NCBI GenBank assembly: GCA_024645065.1
Contig: JAHEGP010000116.1
Location: forward strand, 1 to 9,246
DNA: 9,246 nucleotides
Direction: 5' to 3'
Origin: Cellvibrionales bacterium
Lineage (GTDB): Bacteria; Pseudomonadota; Gammaproteobacteria; Pseudomonadales; JAHEGP01
Shown: positions 1 to 6,569 of the stretch, piece after piece
Position numbering within the stretch: position 1 is the stretch's first letter
Layout: each line of letters starts with the position of its first letter
Notes under the pieces: generated by a model
Seen by the model: only the letters and a program-made list of their open reading frames with translations
Told to the model about the DNA's origin: nothing
Database searches by the model: none
Translations under genes and position numbers: made by a program

Positions 1-1335
1 AAGCTGGCGGCAGGCCCCATTGCGCTGATCGACCCTTACCGGCCGGCAGCGCCAATTGCTGTCCATCGCGGTCAGCCAGTTAGCCAGCAGGCTTTTCTGC
101 AGCGGCTCCTGAGCCTTGCGCGGCAGTTGCCCGCTGACGGAAGGGTAATAAATCTGTGCCGCAATCGCTATTACTTCATGCTGGGTTTTGGCGCCGCACT
201 GGTCGCTCGTTGTACCAGCATAATGCCACCCAACCGCCAGCCGGGCACACTGCGCGATGTCGCCGGCGCCTATCCCGGCAGTGTTTGCCTGTGCGATGAG
301 CCTGGTGAAAGCGCCCTTGCCGACCTGGAAATTGCCTGCATCCGCGTTGATCTGCAGAGGGATGTCGTGGCGGCAATTGATGCTCCACCGCTCATTGCGT
401 CAAGGCAAGTGGCAGTGATCGCATCCACCTCCGGCAGCACTGGCCAACCCCAGTCCCATGATAAATGCTGGTATACCCTCTGCGGCACCGCCAGGCTGCT
501 CGCGCGACGGCTGGTGCCAGCGGGGGAGCATCCGGCGATCGTTGCGACAGTTCCCTCGCAGCATATGTACGGACTGGAGATGACCGTCATGATGGCATTG
601 CAGGGGGGCTGCGTAATGGACGATGGCCATCCGTTTTATCCCCGCGAGGTCATCGAGGCGCTGCAGCGCTGGCCGGGTTCACGAATGCTGGTGACCACGC
701 CTGTTCACCTGCGGCATCTGCTGCAAAGCCAGCTCCAGATGCCGGTGGTTGAGCAACTGGTCTCGGCGACCGCGCCCCTGGATCAGTCGCTGGCCAGCGC
801 CGCGGAAACACAATTCGGGGGGCGGCTGGATGAGATCTTCGGGTTTACCGAGGCAGGCTCCATTGCAACCCGCCATAGCTCAAAGGAGCAAAGCTGGAAC
901 CTGCTCGACGGTATGAAACTCAGGCTCGAGAATAAGCGCATGGGCGTGACAGGCTGGCAGTTACCGGCTATGGAAGCATTGCACGACGCCATCGAACGGA
1001 TCGATGATCAGCGCTTTCGTTACCTTGGGCGCGCATCGGATATGATCAATGTTGGCGGCAAACGCGGGTCCCTGGTTGAGCTGAACCAAAAGCTGCTGGC
1101 CATCGACGGTGTCGTCGACGGAGTGCTGTTCCTGCCTGATGATAAGTCGCAGAGACCTGCCGCAATGGTTGTTTCAGAGCTCGAGGAGCGCCAGATTATC
1201 GCTGGCCTGGCTCGCTCAGTCGATCCGGTCTTCATCCCGAGGCCGTTAAAAAAGGTCGCGCGAATTCCGCGCAACGCCACCGGCAAGGTCACCCATGAGG
1301 TATTACAGCGAATGTTGAGAGATGGCGGTGACTGA
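1..1335 (+). CDS. apeH: APE-type acyl/aryl acid AMP ligase (ApeH-like), 5'-partial
   Basis: This is an ANL-superfamily adenylating enzyme that by family activates a carboxylic-acid starter (an aryl acid in APE clusters) as acyl-AMP and passes it to an acyl carrier protein. The frame is open to base 1, so the gene begins left of the window; 444 codons plus the stop are visible and probably only a short N-terminal piece is missing. A TTG at 127 would cut into conserved N-terminal sequence and is not a believable start. Visible motifs, numbered from base 1: P-loop TSGSTG at residues 143-148, FGFTEAG around Glu284, LGRASD with Asp347, and PRNATGK with the C-terminal catalytic Lys429. Gln follows the P-loop Pro where many relatives have Lys, which I believe is common in this subfamily. 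Its stop overlaps the next gene by 14 nt. The family call is firm; the exact starter cannot be read from sequence. An aryl-CoA ligase role is the alternative. Confidence 0.88.
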   Translation, partial: KLAAGPIALIDPYRPAAPIAVHRGQPVSQQAFLQRLLSLARQLPADGRVINLCRNRYYFMLGFGAALVARCTSIMPPNRQPGTLRDVAGAYPGSVCLCDEPGESALADLEIACIRVDLQRDVVAAIDAPPLIASRQVAVIASTSGSTGQPQSHDKCWYTLCGTARLLARRLVPAGEHPAIVATVPSQHMYGLEMTVMMALQGGCVMDDGHPFYPREVIEALQRWPGSRMLVTTPVHLRHLLQSQLQMPVVEQLVSATAPLDQSLASAAETQFGGRLDEIFGFTEAGSIATRHSSKEQSWNLLDGMKLRLENKRMGVTGWQLPAMEALHDAIERIDDQRFRYLGRASDMINVGGKRGSLVELNQKLLAIDGVVDGVLFLPDDKSQRPAAMVVSELEERQIIAGLARSVDPVFIPRPLKKVARIPRNATGKVTHEVLQRMLRDGGD

Positions 1336-1654
1336 GCCCGCTATCGTCCGGGAATTCCGGGTGCCTGCCACACACGCGTGTTTTGCCGCCCACTTCCCGG
1401 GCCGGCCACTCGTCCCCGGGGCGCTGTTGATGCAGTGGTTGTGCCAGGCCGCACTCTGGCAATTCCCCGACTACCGGGTGGTTGCGGTGCCGTCAATGAA
1501 GTTTCTCCGGCCACTGCTGCCAGGAGACGTTTGTACGCTGAAACTGCGCTATGAACTGCCACTTGATCAGGTCCGGGTTGAACTTGTGCGTGCCGGCGAA
1601 ACCATATGCCAGGGTGTTCTTGGTTTGCGGCAGGGTGGGGCCACGTCGCGGTGA
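1322..1654 (+). CDS. apeI: ApeI-like hotdog-fold 3-hydroxyacyl-ACP dehydratase
   Basis: This 110-aa single hotdog-fold protein is of the FabA/FabZ-like type found in aryl-polyene clusters. The family dehydrates 3-hydroxyacyl-ACP intermediates and is reported to work as a hetero-complex with the ApeP dehydratase. The key block lies at residues 24-36: His24 in HFPGRPLVPGALL, where the FabZ/FabA catalytic His and the Pro-Gly turn sit. The size fits the ApeI group. ATG at 1322 lies 14 nt inside the ligase gene, behind a weak GAGAG stretch, so translation probably depends on coupling to the ligase. The stop overlaps the acyltransferase start as GTGA. No signal peptide or membrane segment is seen; it should act in the cytoplasm. 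An ApeI role is inferred from family and context, and I cannot judge substrate length. Confidence 0.84.
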   Translation: MAVTEPAIVREFRVPATHACFAAHFPGRPLVPGALLMQWLCQAALWQFPDYRVVAVPSMKFLRPLLPGDVCTLKLRYELPLDQVRVELVRAGETICQGVLGLRQGGATSR

Positions 1655-2565
1655 AAACGAAATGGCAGCAGCAGCGCGAGCGCAGCAACCGACTCGGAGT
1701 CGGTATCCTGGTATGGGTGGCGCTGAATATGGGGCGCGGGCCACTGCGCCTGTTACTCTACCCGGTGGTGTTCTATTTTTTTGCTACCGGGGCGGATGCG
1801 CGGTCGGCCTCGGCCGCCTATCTACGGCGAGTCAATGCTTGTGAACCGAGTTGGCAACAGGTCTTCCAGCACCTTTACACCTTTGCGCTGGTGGCAGCCG
1901 ATAGACTGTTTTTTCTGACGGGTAAGATGGACCGCTACGCCATCAGTGTCAGCGGCGAACAGGTTTTTCGCGATATCATGGCGCAGGGCAGAGGGTGCTT
2001 GTTAATGGTGTCGCATTTGGGTAGCTTTGAGGCGCTTCGAGTTATCGGTGCCAGGGAGCAGTCCCTGCCAGTGCGCATTCTGCTCGATCGTCGCCAGAAC
2101 CCGTTGGTTGGAAATGTCATCGATAGCCTCGATCCTGAGCTGGCCGCGGGTATCATCGATGCGGGGCAGGCACCTGCTGAACTTGCACTGGCGATCGACA
2201 ACTGCCTGAAGCGGGGTGAACTGGTCGGTATCATGGCCGACCGCGCCGCAGCGACCGAGCCCTGCGCAGGTGTCGAGTTTTTTGGCGATGAAGCCCGGTT
2301 TCCCCTTGGCCCCTGGCAAATGGCCTGGGTGCTGCGGGTGCCGGTGATACTGTGTTTTGGCTTGTACCTCGGAGGTGAACGGTATCAAGTCAGCTTCGAG
2401 CTGATGACCGGGGGGCTTGAGGGCAGCCGGCGCCAGCGCCGGGCTGTCATCCAGCGATCCATGCAGCACTATGCCGGGCGACTTGAGCACTATGCTGCCC
2501 TGGCGCCCTACAACTGGTTTAACTTTTACGATTTCTGGGCCGATGAATCCTCTGGCGATAACTGA
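1651..2565 (+). CDS. LpxL/HtrB-type lipid acyltransferase of the APE cluster
   Basis: This 304-aa member of the lipid A biosynthesis (lauroyl/myristoyl) acyltransferase family has the catalytic HX4E signature SHLGSFE at His122 and Glu127. A hydrophobic N-terminal segment at residues 15-45 follows a basic Trp/Gln/Arg-rich start, as in inner-membrane LpxL relatives that face the cytoplasm. I chose GTG at 1651, because it overlaps the upstream stop as GTGA and begins with the basic head that precedes the membrane helix; a longer frame back to 1606 lies wholly inside the dehydratase gene. In APE clusters such enzymes are fused or adjacent to glycosyltransferases and are thought to help attach the polyene to a lipid or glycerol scaffold. 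Here no glycosyltransferase domain is attached. It overlaps the ketosynthase gene by 23 nt. The family is sure; acceptor and donor are unknown. It is too divergent in context to be called lpxL. Confidence 0.86.
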   Translation: MKTKWQQQRERSNRLGVGILVWVALNMGRGPLRLLLYPVVFYFFATGADARSASAAYLRRVNACEPSWQQVFQHLYTFALVAADRLFFLTGKMDRYAISVSGEQVFRDIMAQGRGCLLMVSHLGSFEALRVIGAREQSLPVRILLDRRQNPLVGNVIDSLDPELAAGIIDAGQAPAELALAIDNCLKRGELVGIMADRAAATEPCAGVEFFGDEARFPLGPWQMAWVLRVPVILCFGLYLGGERYQVSFELMTGGLEGSRRQRRAVIQRSMQHYAGRLEHYAALAPYNWFNFYDFWADESSGDN

Positions 2566-3730
2566 TTACACGATTACCACTGCGCTGGGCGCCGGGCTGC
2601 AAGCCAACTGGTCGCGGGTCACCGCTGGCCAAAGTGGTTTGCGGTCGATCGACTTTCTGGATATCGATGATATCCGGACATGGGCAGGTGCTGTGGCGGG
2701 AGTCGACGACGTGGTCCTGCCTCCGGGCCTTGAGTCCTTTGACTGTCGCAACAATCGTCTGGCGTGGCTGGCTTTACAGCAAGATGGCTTCAGGGCGGCC
2801 GCAGCGGCCGCTGCCGAGCGCTATGGGCCCGAGCGGGTGGCAGTATTCATGGGGACCAGTACCGCTGGCATACACCAGACTGAACTGGCCTACCGCGAGC
2901 TCGACCCGGTCACCGGGGCGCTGCCTGACTGGTACCAGTACCCCGGCACCCATAACAGCTACTCGATTGCCGAGTTCACCCGCCTGGCCCTGGGTGTGAG
3001 CGGTATCAGCAGCGCCATTTCGACCGCCTGTTCCTCGAGCGCCAAGGTTTTCGCCTCGGCCTGGAGAGCCCTTGCCTGTGGATGGTGCGATGCCGCGGTT
3101 GTGGGGGGCGTCGATAGCCTGTGCCTGACTACGCTGTATGGCTTTAACGCCCTGCAACTGGTTTCACCGGAGCCCTGTCGTCCCTGTGCTCCCTCGCGCA
3201 GTGGTATTTCGATTGGCGAGGCCGCCGGCTTCGCCCTGTTGCAGCGCGACCCCGGGTCATCGCGCTACGCCCTGCTGGGTTATGGTGAGAGTAGTGATGC
3301 CTATCATATGTCTTCGCCTCATCCCGAGGGCGACGGCGCATACCTGGCGATGCAAGCCGCGTTGCAACAAGCCGGTATCGATGCCGCCGAGGTCGACTAC
3401 ATCAACCTGCATGGTACCGGTACCCCGGCCAATGACGCGGCTGAATGTTGCGCCGTTACCCGATTATTCGGCGGCGATGTCGCCTGCAGTTCGACCAAGG
3501 GTTGGACCGGCCATACCCTGGGCGCTGCAGGTATTGTGGAGGCCGTGCTTTGTCTCCAGAGTCTCGAGCATGGGCTGGCGCCACAAACCCTGAATACGGT
3601 TGAGCTGGATCCTGCACTCGGGGCAAATGTATTACTGGCCCCGAAGCATGCGGCGCTGCAGGTAGTGTTGAGCAATTCATTTGGCTTCGGCGGCAGCAAC
3701 TGTAGCCTGCTGCTGGGTACCCGCCCATGA
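2543..3730 (+). CDS. apeO: Beta-ketoacyl-ACP synthase (ApeO-like, catalytic KS)
   Basis: This 395-aa FabF-like ketosynthase condenses malonyl-ACP with the growing aryl-polyene chain in the cytoplasm. The triad is complete: Cys163 in STACSSS, His290 in NLHGTGTP and His324 in GWTGHTLGAAG. The motif FDCRNNR at residues 66-72 and the SSDAYHMSSPHPEG stretch at 250-263 are, from memory, typical of the APE ketosynthase group rather than of housekeeping FabF. I take ATG 2543 as start, since the protein begins there with the usual MNPL...DYT...ALG head; the frame is open back to 2417, but that part lies in the acyltransferase gene and resembles nothing. It ends in an ATGA overlap with the chain-length-factor gene, as expected for KS/CLF partners made in equal amounts. 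An Ala run at residues 85-91 comes from a GCGGCCGC tandem at 2795-2811. Confidence 0.92.
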   Translation: MNPLAITDYTITTALGAGLQANWSRVTAGQSGLRSIDFLDIDDIRTWAGAVAGVDDVVLPPGLESFDCRNNRLAWLALQQDGFRAAAAAAAERYGPERVAVFMGTSTAGIHQTELAYRELDPVTGALPDWYQYPGTHNSYSIAEFTRLALGVSGISSAISTACSSSAKVFASAWRALACGWCDAAVVGGVDSLCLTTLYGFNALQLVSPEPCRPCAPSRSGISIGEAAGFALLQRDPGSSRYALLGYGESSDAYHMSSPHPEGDGAYLAMQAALQQAGIDAAEVDYINLHGTGTPANDAAECCAVTRLFGGDVACSSTKGWTGHTLGAAGIVEAVLCLQSLEHGLAPQTLNTVELDPALGANVLLAPKHAALQVVLSNSFGFGGSNCSLLLGTRP

Positions 3731-4524
3731 CCCGCGTGTTTGTCGAGTCCGTGGGGCTGTTTGCTCCCGGACTGGAAAGCTGGGCAGCGGGCCGCGAGGT
3801 ACTCAGTGGGCGCTCCCGCTATTGCCTGGAGCCGCTGTCAAAGTATAGGCCCGAAGGTCTTCCGCCCAATGAGCGACGCCGTGCAACCGAGGTGGTGCGC
3901 CTGGCTTTTGGTGCCTGTGAAGACGCCATTGGCCAGCGCATCGAGCAAGCGGCAGCGCTGGCATCGGTGTTCGCCGCGTCCGGAGGCGACTTCAAGGTCA
4001 ACGACCAGCTCTGCCGGGTGCTGGCCAGCAAGCAACGCATGGTCTCTCCGACCCAGTTCCATAACTCTGTGCACAATGCGGCGGCAGGGTACTGGAGTAT
4101 CTCTACCCACAGCAAGGCTCCTTCGGTCAGTTTGTCAGCCTTTGACTACAGTGTTGCTGCAGGGCTGCTCGAGGCCGCGGCTCTGGTCGCAGTGGAGGGC
4201 TGGCAAACCCTGCTGGTGCTCTACGATAACAGCGTTGGTTGGCCGATGCAGGGCAAGCGCGATGTAGGACAGCCCTTTAGTGCGGCACTGTGGCTGACAC
4301 CGCAGCGCAGCGCCGAGTCCCTGGCGAGAATCGACATCGCGCTGGTGCCGACCGGATGTCGGGAAACAGTATCGGCAAACCTCGAACTCGAAGCACTGCG
4401 GTGCACAAACCCTGCCGCTCGCGCAATTCCCCTGCTGGAACTATTGGCAGCCCGGTGTGACGGTGAGGTCGGGCTAACCACCGCAGGGGGGCAGGGGCTG
4501 CTATTGACGGTGGCAGCATGCTGA
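3727..4524 (+). CDS. apeC: Ketosynthase-like chain length factor (ApeC-like)
   Basis: This 265-aa truncated ketosynthase-fold protein belongs to the beta-ketoacyl synthase chain-length-factor family. It keeps the N-terminal thiolase half and lacks the C-terminal region that carries the catalytic histidines. At the position of the nucleophile the sequence SLSAFDYS (residues 135-142) places Phe139 where the partner KS has Cys163, so it should not condense by itself. By family it forms a heterodimer with the adjacent KS and shapes the pocket that sets polyene length. The start is fixed by the 4-nt ATGA overlap with the KS stop, a strong sign of coupled translation. The C-terminal part, with NPAARAIPLLELLA around residues 221-234, looks like normal family sequence, so this is a short family member and not a broken KS. 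Confidence 0.88.
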   Translation: MTRVFVESVGLFAPGLESWAAGREVLSGRSRYCLEPLSKYRPEGLPPNERRRATEVVRLAFGACEDAIGQRIEQAAALASVFAASGGDFKVNDQLCRVLASKQRMVSPTQFHNSVHNAAAGYWSISTHSKAPSVSLSAFDYSVAAGLLEAAALVAVEGWQTLLVLYDNSVGWPMQGKRDVGQPFSAALWLTPQRSAESLARIDIALVPTGCRETVSANLELEALRCTNPAARAIPLLELLAARCDGEVGLTTAGGQGLLLTVAAC

Positions 4525-4958
4525 TGGACCGCGCGGCCATTGCAGGCCTGATCCCCCACGGCGAGGCCATGTGCATGCTCGATGGCTTGACTCATTGGGA
4601 TGCCGATCGGATTGAGTGCTGCAGTGAGCGGCACCGTGCCGCCGACAACCCCTTGCGCGAGCAAGGCTTGCTGCACAGCGCTTGCCTGGTGGAATTCTGC
4701 GCCCAGGCGGCGGCTTTGCACGGTGCCTTGTCGCAGCAGGAGGGGCCTGGCTCCCGGGCGCCGTTATTCTACCTGGGAGCGGTCAAGCGCTTGCAGCTGC
4801 ATCGTCAGTACCTGGATGAATCCTTGCCGACCCTGCAGCTATCGGCCCAATGTGCGGTGAGATCCGCGACCGGGTCGATCTACCAGATCAGCGCCGCGGC
4901 GGGATCAACCTTGCTGTTGCAGGGCCGCGTCGTGCTTGCACTGCCAGATGCGGTTTGA
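4518..4958 (+). CDS. apeP: ApeP-like hotdog-fold dehydratase
   Basis: This 146-aa second hotdog protein is of the ApeP group (3-hydroxylacyl-ACP dehydratase-like in many annotations). The start of the domain shows IPHGEAMCMLD at residues 12-22, matching the PHRPPMLLLD-type block of the family with His14, and the central helix has CLVEFCAQAAALHG with Glu59 and Gln63, the expected acidic active-site position. It is thought to pair with ApeI so that the two subunits supply one dehydratase. It differs clearly from the smaller ApeI-like protein upstream, so this is not a recent duplicate. Two starts are possible: ATG 4518, overlapping the CLF gene by 7 nt, and ATG 4524, where stop and start overlap as TGATG. 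I list the longer one. No signal peptide is seen. Dehydratase family is sure; pairing is inferred. Confidence 0.84.
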   Translation: MLMDRAAIAGLIPHGEAMCMLDGLTHWDADRIECCSERHRAADNPLREQGLLHSACLVEFCAQAAALHGALSQQEGPGSRAPLFYLGAVKRLQLHRQYLDESLPTLQLSAQCAVRSATGSIYQISAAAGSTLLLQGRVVLALPDAV

Positions 4959-4979
4959 AGCCGGCAGGGAATGGCAAGA

Positions 4980-5717
4980 ATGAGCCAGGGTCGCGCTTCG
5001 CTCAAGCCGGGAACGGTCCATTTATGGTTGGCCAACTGTGCTGAAATTCGTGATCCGGCGCTATTGGCGCGCTATCGTGGATGGCTCAGCGGCGCGGAGC
5101 ATGCGAGACAGCAGCGTTACCGCTTTGAGCGTGACCGACACCGCGATCTGGTTGCTCGCGCACTGGTGCGGACCAGCTTGTCGCGTTACGCGCCCGTTGA
5201 TCCCGGTCAGTGGCAATTTGAGCAAGGAGAGCACGGCAAGCCGCGCCTGCACCATCCACCCCTCGGGCTGAACTTCAACCTCAGCCACAGCCATGAACTG
5301 GTAGTCTGTGCGATTGCCCTGAATCCGGTCGGTATCGATATCGAATACTGCGGGCGCCCCAACGATGTGCTCGCCATTGCCGAGCGCTACTTCTCCGCCG
5401 TTGAGTCCAAAGCCCTGTTTGCATTGCCCCCGGATGAACAACGGGAAAGGTTCTTCGACTACTGGACCCTCAAGGAGGCCTACATGAAAGCCCGAGGCGA
5501 GGGAATATCGCTGGGCCTTGCTAATTTCAGCTTCCGGTTGTCATCAGCTGACGCTATCACCATTGGTTTTGCTGAAAGCTTGCGCGATGACCCCGACGAC
5601 TGGCAGTTCGGGCTTTTTCGTCCGCAGCCGGGTTACCGCATGGCCCTTGCGTTGCGTCAGCGCCTGGCTCCCCTGACCGTGGCTAGCTTTCATGTAGTGC
5701 CGCCGGTGCAGTTGTGA
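4980..5717 (+). CDS. Sfp-type 4'-phosphopantetheinyl transferase
   Basis: This 245-aa PPTase of the Sfp/Gsp class moves phosphopantetheine from CoA to a conserved Ser of carrier proteins, turning apo-ACP into holo-ACP. Visible motifs: GKPRL at residues 86-90, FNLSHS at 99-104, GIDIE with the metal ligands Asp120 and Glu122, and WTLKEAYMKARGEG from Trp162 with Lys165, Glu166 and Lys170. All key residues are present. ATG 4980 is preferred over in-frame ATG 4971, because AGGGA at 4966-4970 lies 9 nt before 4980 but touches 4971. It is the last gene of the operon, about 20 nt after the dehydratase stop. Its place suggests a dedicated activator of the cluster's ACPs, which are not in the window. 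It could also serve other secondary pathways. Confidence 0.9.
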   Translation: MSQGRASLKPGTVHLWLANCAEIRDPALLARYRGWLSGAEHARQQRYRFERDRHRDLVARALVRTSLSRYAPVDPGQWQFEQGEHGKPRLHHPPLGLNFNLSHSHELVVCAIALNPVGIDIEYCGRPNDVLAIAERYFSAVESKALFALPPDEQRERFFDYWTLKEAYMKARGEGISLGLANFSFRLSSADAITIGFAESLRDDPDDWQFGLFRPQPGYRMALALRQRLAPLTVASFHVVPPVQL

Positions 5718-5878
5718 CAAGGCGACAGCGATGGAGTTATTGCGCCTGATTCAAGCGCCACGCCGGGAGCGCACCTGAATGGCACCACCAGCATTCACGG
5801 GGGCGCCAATGTGCCCAGGGCGCTGGTGCGCCGAGGAATCGTATTTCAGCCTGCGTCGCTCCGCTTGCCGGCCGATGT
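5718..5878. other. Convergent intergenic spacer
   Basis: These 161 bases separate the + strand biosynthetic operon from the - strand yceI gene, so transcripts from both sides should end here. No convincing ORF is present; the best is a 15-codon frame from 5732. GC-rich inverted repeats are seen, the clearest being GGCGC/GCGCC with a TGGT loop at 5819-5832, and several GCGCC words at 5803-5832 could pair in other ways. None is followed by a real T run, so a textbook intrinsic terminator is not shown on either strand. Confidence 0.55.
5819..5832. terminator. Weak candidate hairpin terminator between convergent genes
   Basis: A 5-bp all-GC stem (GGCGC/GCGCC) with a 4-nt TGGT loop lies 101 nt after the PPTase stop. 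The + strand continues GAGGAATCGTATTT, which is only weakly T-rich. The position between convergent genes favours a termination role, but the stem is short and the tail poor, so Rho-dependent ending is equally likely. Confidence 0.22.
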
Positions 5879-6484
5879 TCAGCGCTTGCCGCCGGCCTTT
5901 TCATCATCCTGCTTGATACCCTCGACCTGCAGTATCAAATCGACGGCTGTGGCCGAGGGTCCGAGGGACTTGGTCATGCCGTAGTCTTTCAGCACAAGGC
6001 GTGTAGTGCCGGTAAAGCCCATCCGAAAGCCGCCCCAGGGGTCGGGTCCGGCACCCACCTTTTCCGCGTCGATAGTAATTTCTCGGGTCACGCCGCGCAG
6101 CGTCAGGTCGCCGATGATAGTGAGTTTGTCCGCTCCGTTGGCCTCGATGCGGGTGCTGTTAAAGCTGGCATCGGGATACTTTTCGACGAAAAGAAAATCC
6201 TCGCCCCTGAGATGCTTGTCGCGCTGGGCATGGTTGGAGTCGATACTCGCGGGGTTGATCGTCACGGCGACCGACGCTTGTTCCGGTCGATCTGAATCAT
6301 AACTGAAATGCCCGTCAAACTCGTTAAAATTGCCCACCAGCCAACTGAAGCCCAGGTGCTGGATGCGAAACTGGATGGCGGCGTGCATGCCTTCAATATC
6401 GATAATGTAGTCTGCACTGCGTGCCGGCGCACTGATTAAGATGGTAGAGCCAACAAGGCCCATTATTGCGAGTAGGCGCTTCAT
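5879..6484 (-). CDS. YceI-family secreted lipocalin-like protein
   Basis: This 201-aa YceI-domain protein has a Sec signal peptide: basic MKRLL, a hydrophobic stretch at residues 6-18, and a likely cut after Ala24 (ARSA|DY), leaving a periplasmic protein of about 177 aa. YceI proteins form a lipocalin-like beta barrel that binds long isoprenoid chains; their cell role is poorly defined. Typical family blocks are visible: a first strand with MHAAIQFRIQHLGFSWLVG (residues 33-51), SIDSNHAQRDKHLRGEDFL at 80-98 and LTLRGVTREITI at 128-139. Length is close to E. coli YceI (191 aa). The start is set by AAGGAG 7 nt before the ATG. It lies 85 nt downstream of a cytochrome b561 gene, the same pairing as yceJ-yceI in E. 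coli, and is probably co-transcribed with it. The tail is Lys/Asp/Glu-rich. Confidence 0.92.
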   Translation of the reverse strand: MKRLLAIMGLVGSTILISAPARSADYIIDIEGMHAAIQFRIQHLGFSWLVGNFNEFDGHFSYDSDRPEQASVAVTINPASIDSNHAQRDKHLRGEDFLFVEKYPDASFNSTRIEANGADKLTIIGDLTLRGVTREITIDAEKVGAGPDPWGGFRMGFTGTTRLVLKDYGMTKSLGPSATAVDLILQVEGIKQDDEKAGGKR

Positions 6485-6530
6485 TGTGTCACTCCTTTCA
6501 GGTTTGACTTGGGAATACCCCGCCAGATTC

Positions 6531-6549
6531 CGCTTGCAACGGGCAAGCG
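6531..6549 (-). promoter_or_regulatory. Perfect 7-bp inverted repeat between b561 and yceI
   Basis: CGCTTGC and GCAAGCG form a perfect 7-bp stem with a 5-nt AACGG loop. It sits in the 85-nt gap, 21 nt after the cytochrome stop and 46 nt before the yceI start. No T run follows on the - strand, so a full terminator is unlikely. It could be an mRNA processing or stability element, an attenuator or a protein site. Only the pairing is seen. Confidence 0.35.
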
Positions 6550-6569
6550 TTCGGTTGCATGGTCGCTGC

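Noticed and set aside
127..1335. TTG at 127 as the true start of the ligase
   Set aside because: The frame continues open to base 1 and the residues before 127 look like the normal N-terminal part of this ligase family. The gene is cut by the window edge.
1606..1650. Longer N-terminus for the acyltransferase from ATG 1606
   Set aside because: The 15 extra codons lie inside the ApeI-like gene and precede the typical basic head. The GTGA overlap at 1651 fits better.
2002..2490. 162-residue - strand open frame opposite the acyltransferase
   Set aside because: It is fully antisense to a gene with clear catalytic motifs and shows no recognisable domain; such shadows are common in GC-rich coding DNA.
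2417..2542. Longer N-terminus for the ketosynthase
   Set aside because: The extra 42 residues are an out-of-frame reading of the acyltransferase gene; ketosynthase similarity begins at ATG 2543.
2795..2811. GCGGCCGC tandem as a regulatory palindrome
   Set aside because: It lies inside the ketosynthase gene and is simply the coding of an Ala run; hairpin potential is a by-product of GC-rich Ala codons.
4221..4721. 166-residue - strand open frame opposite the CLF/ApeP junction
   Set aside because: It is antisense across two well supported genes and has low-complexity Ala/Ser/Arg composition; no family likeness.
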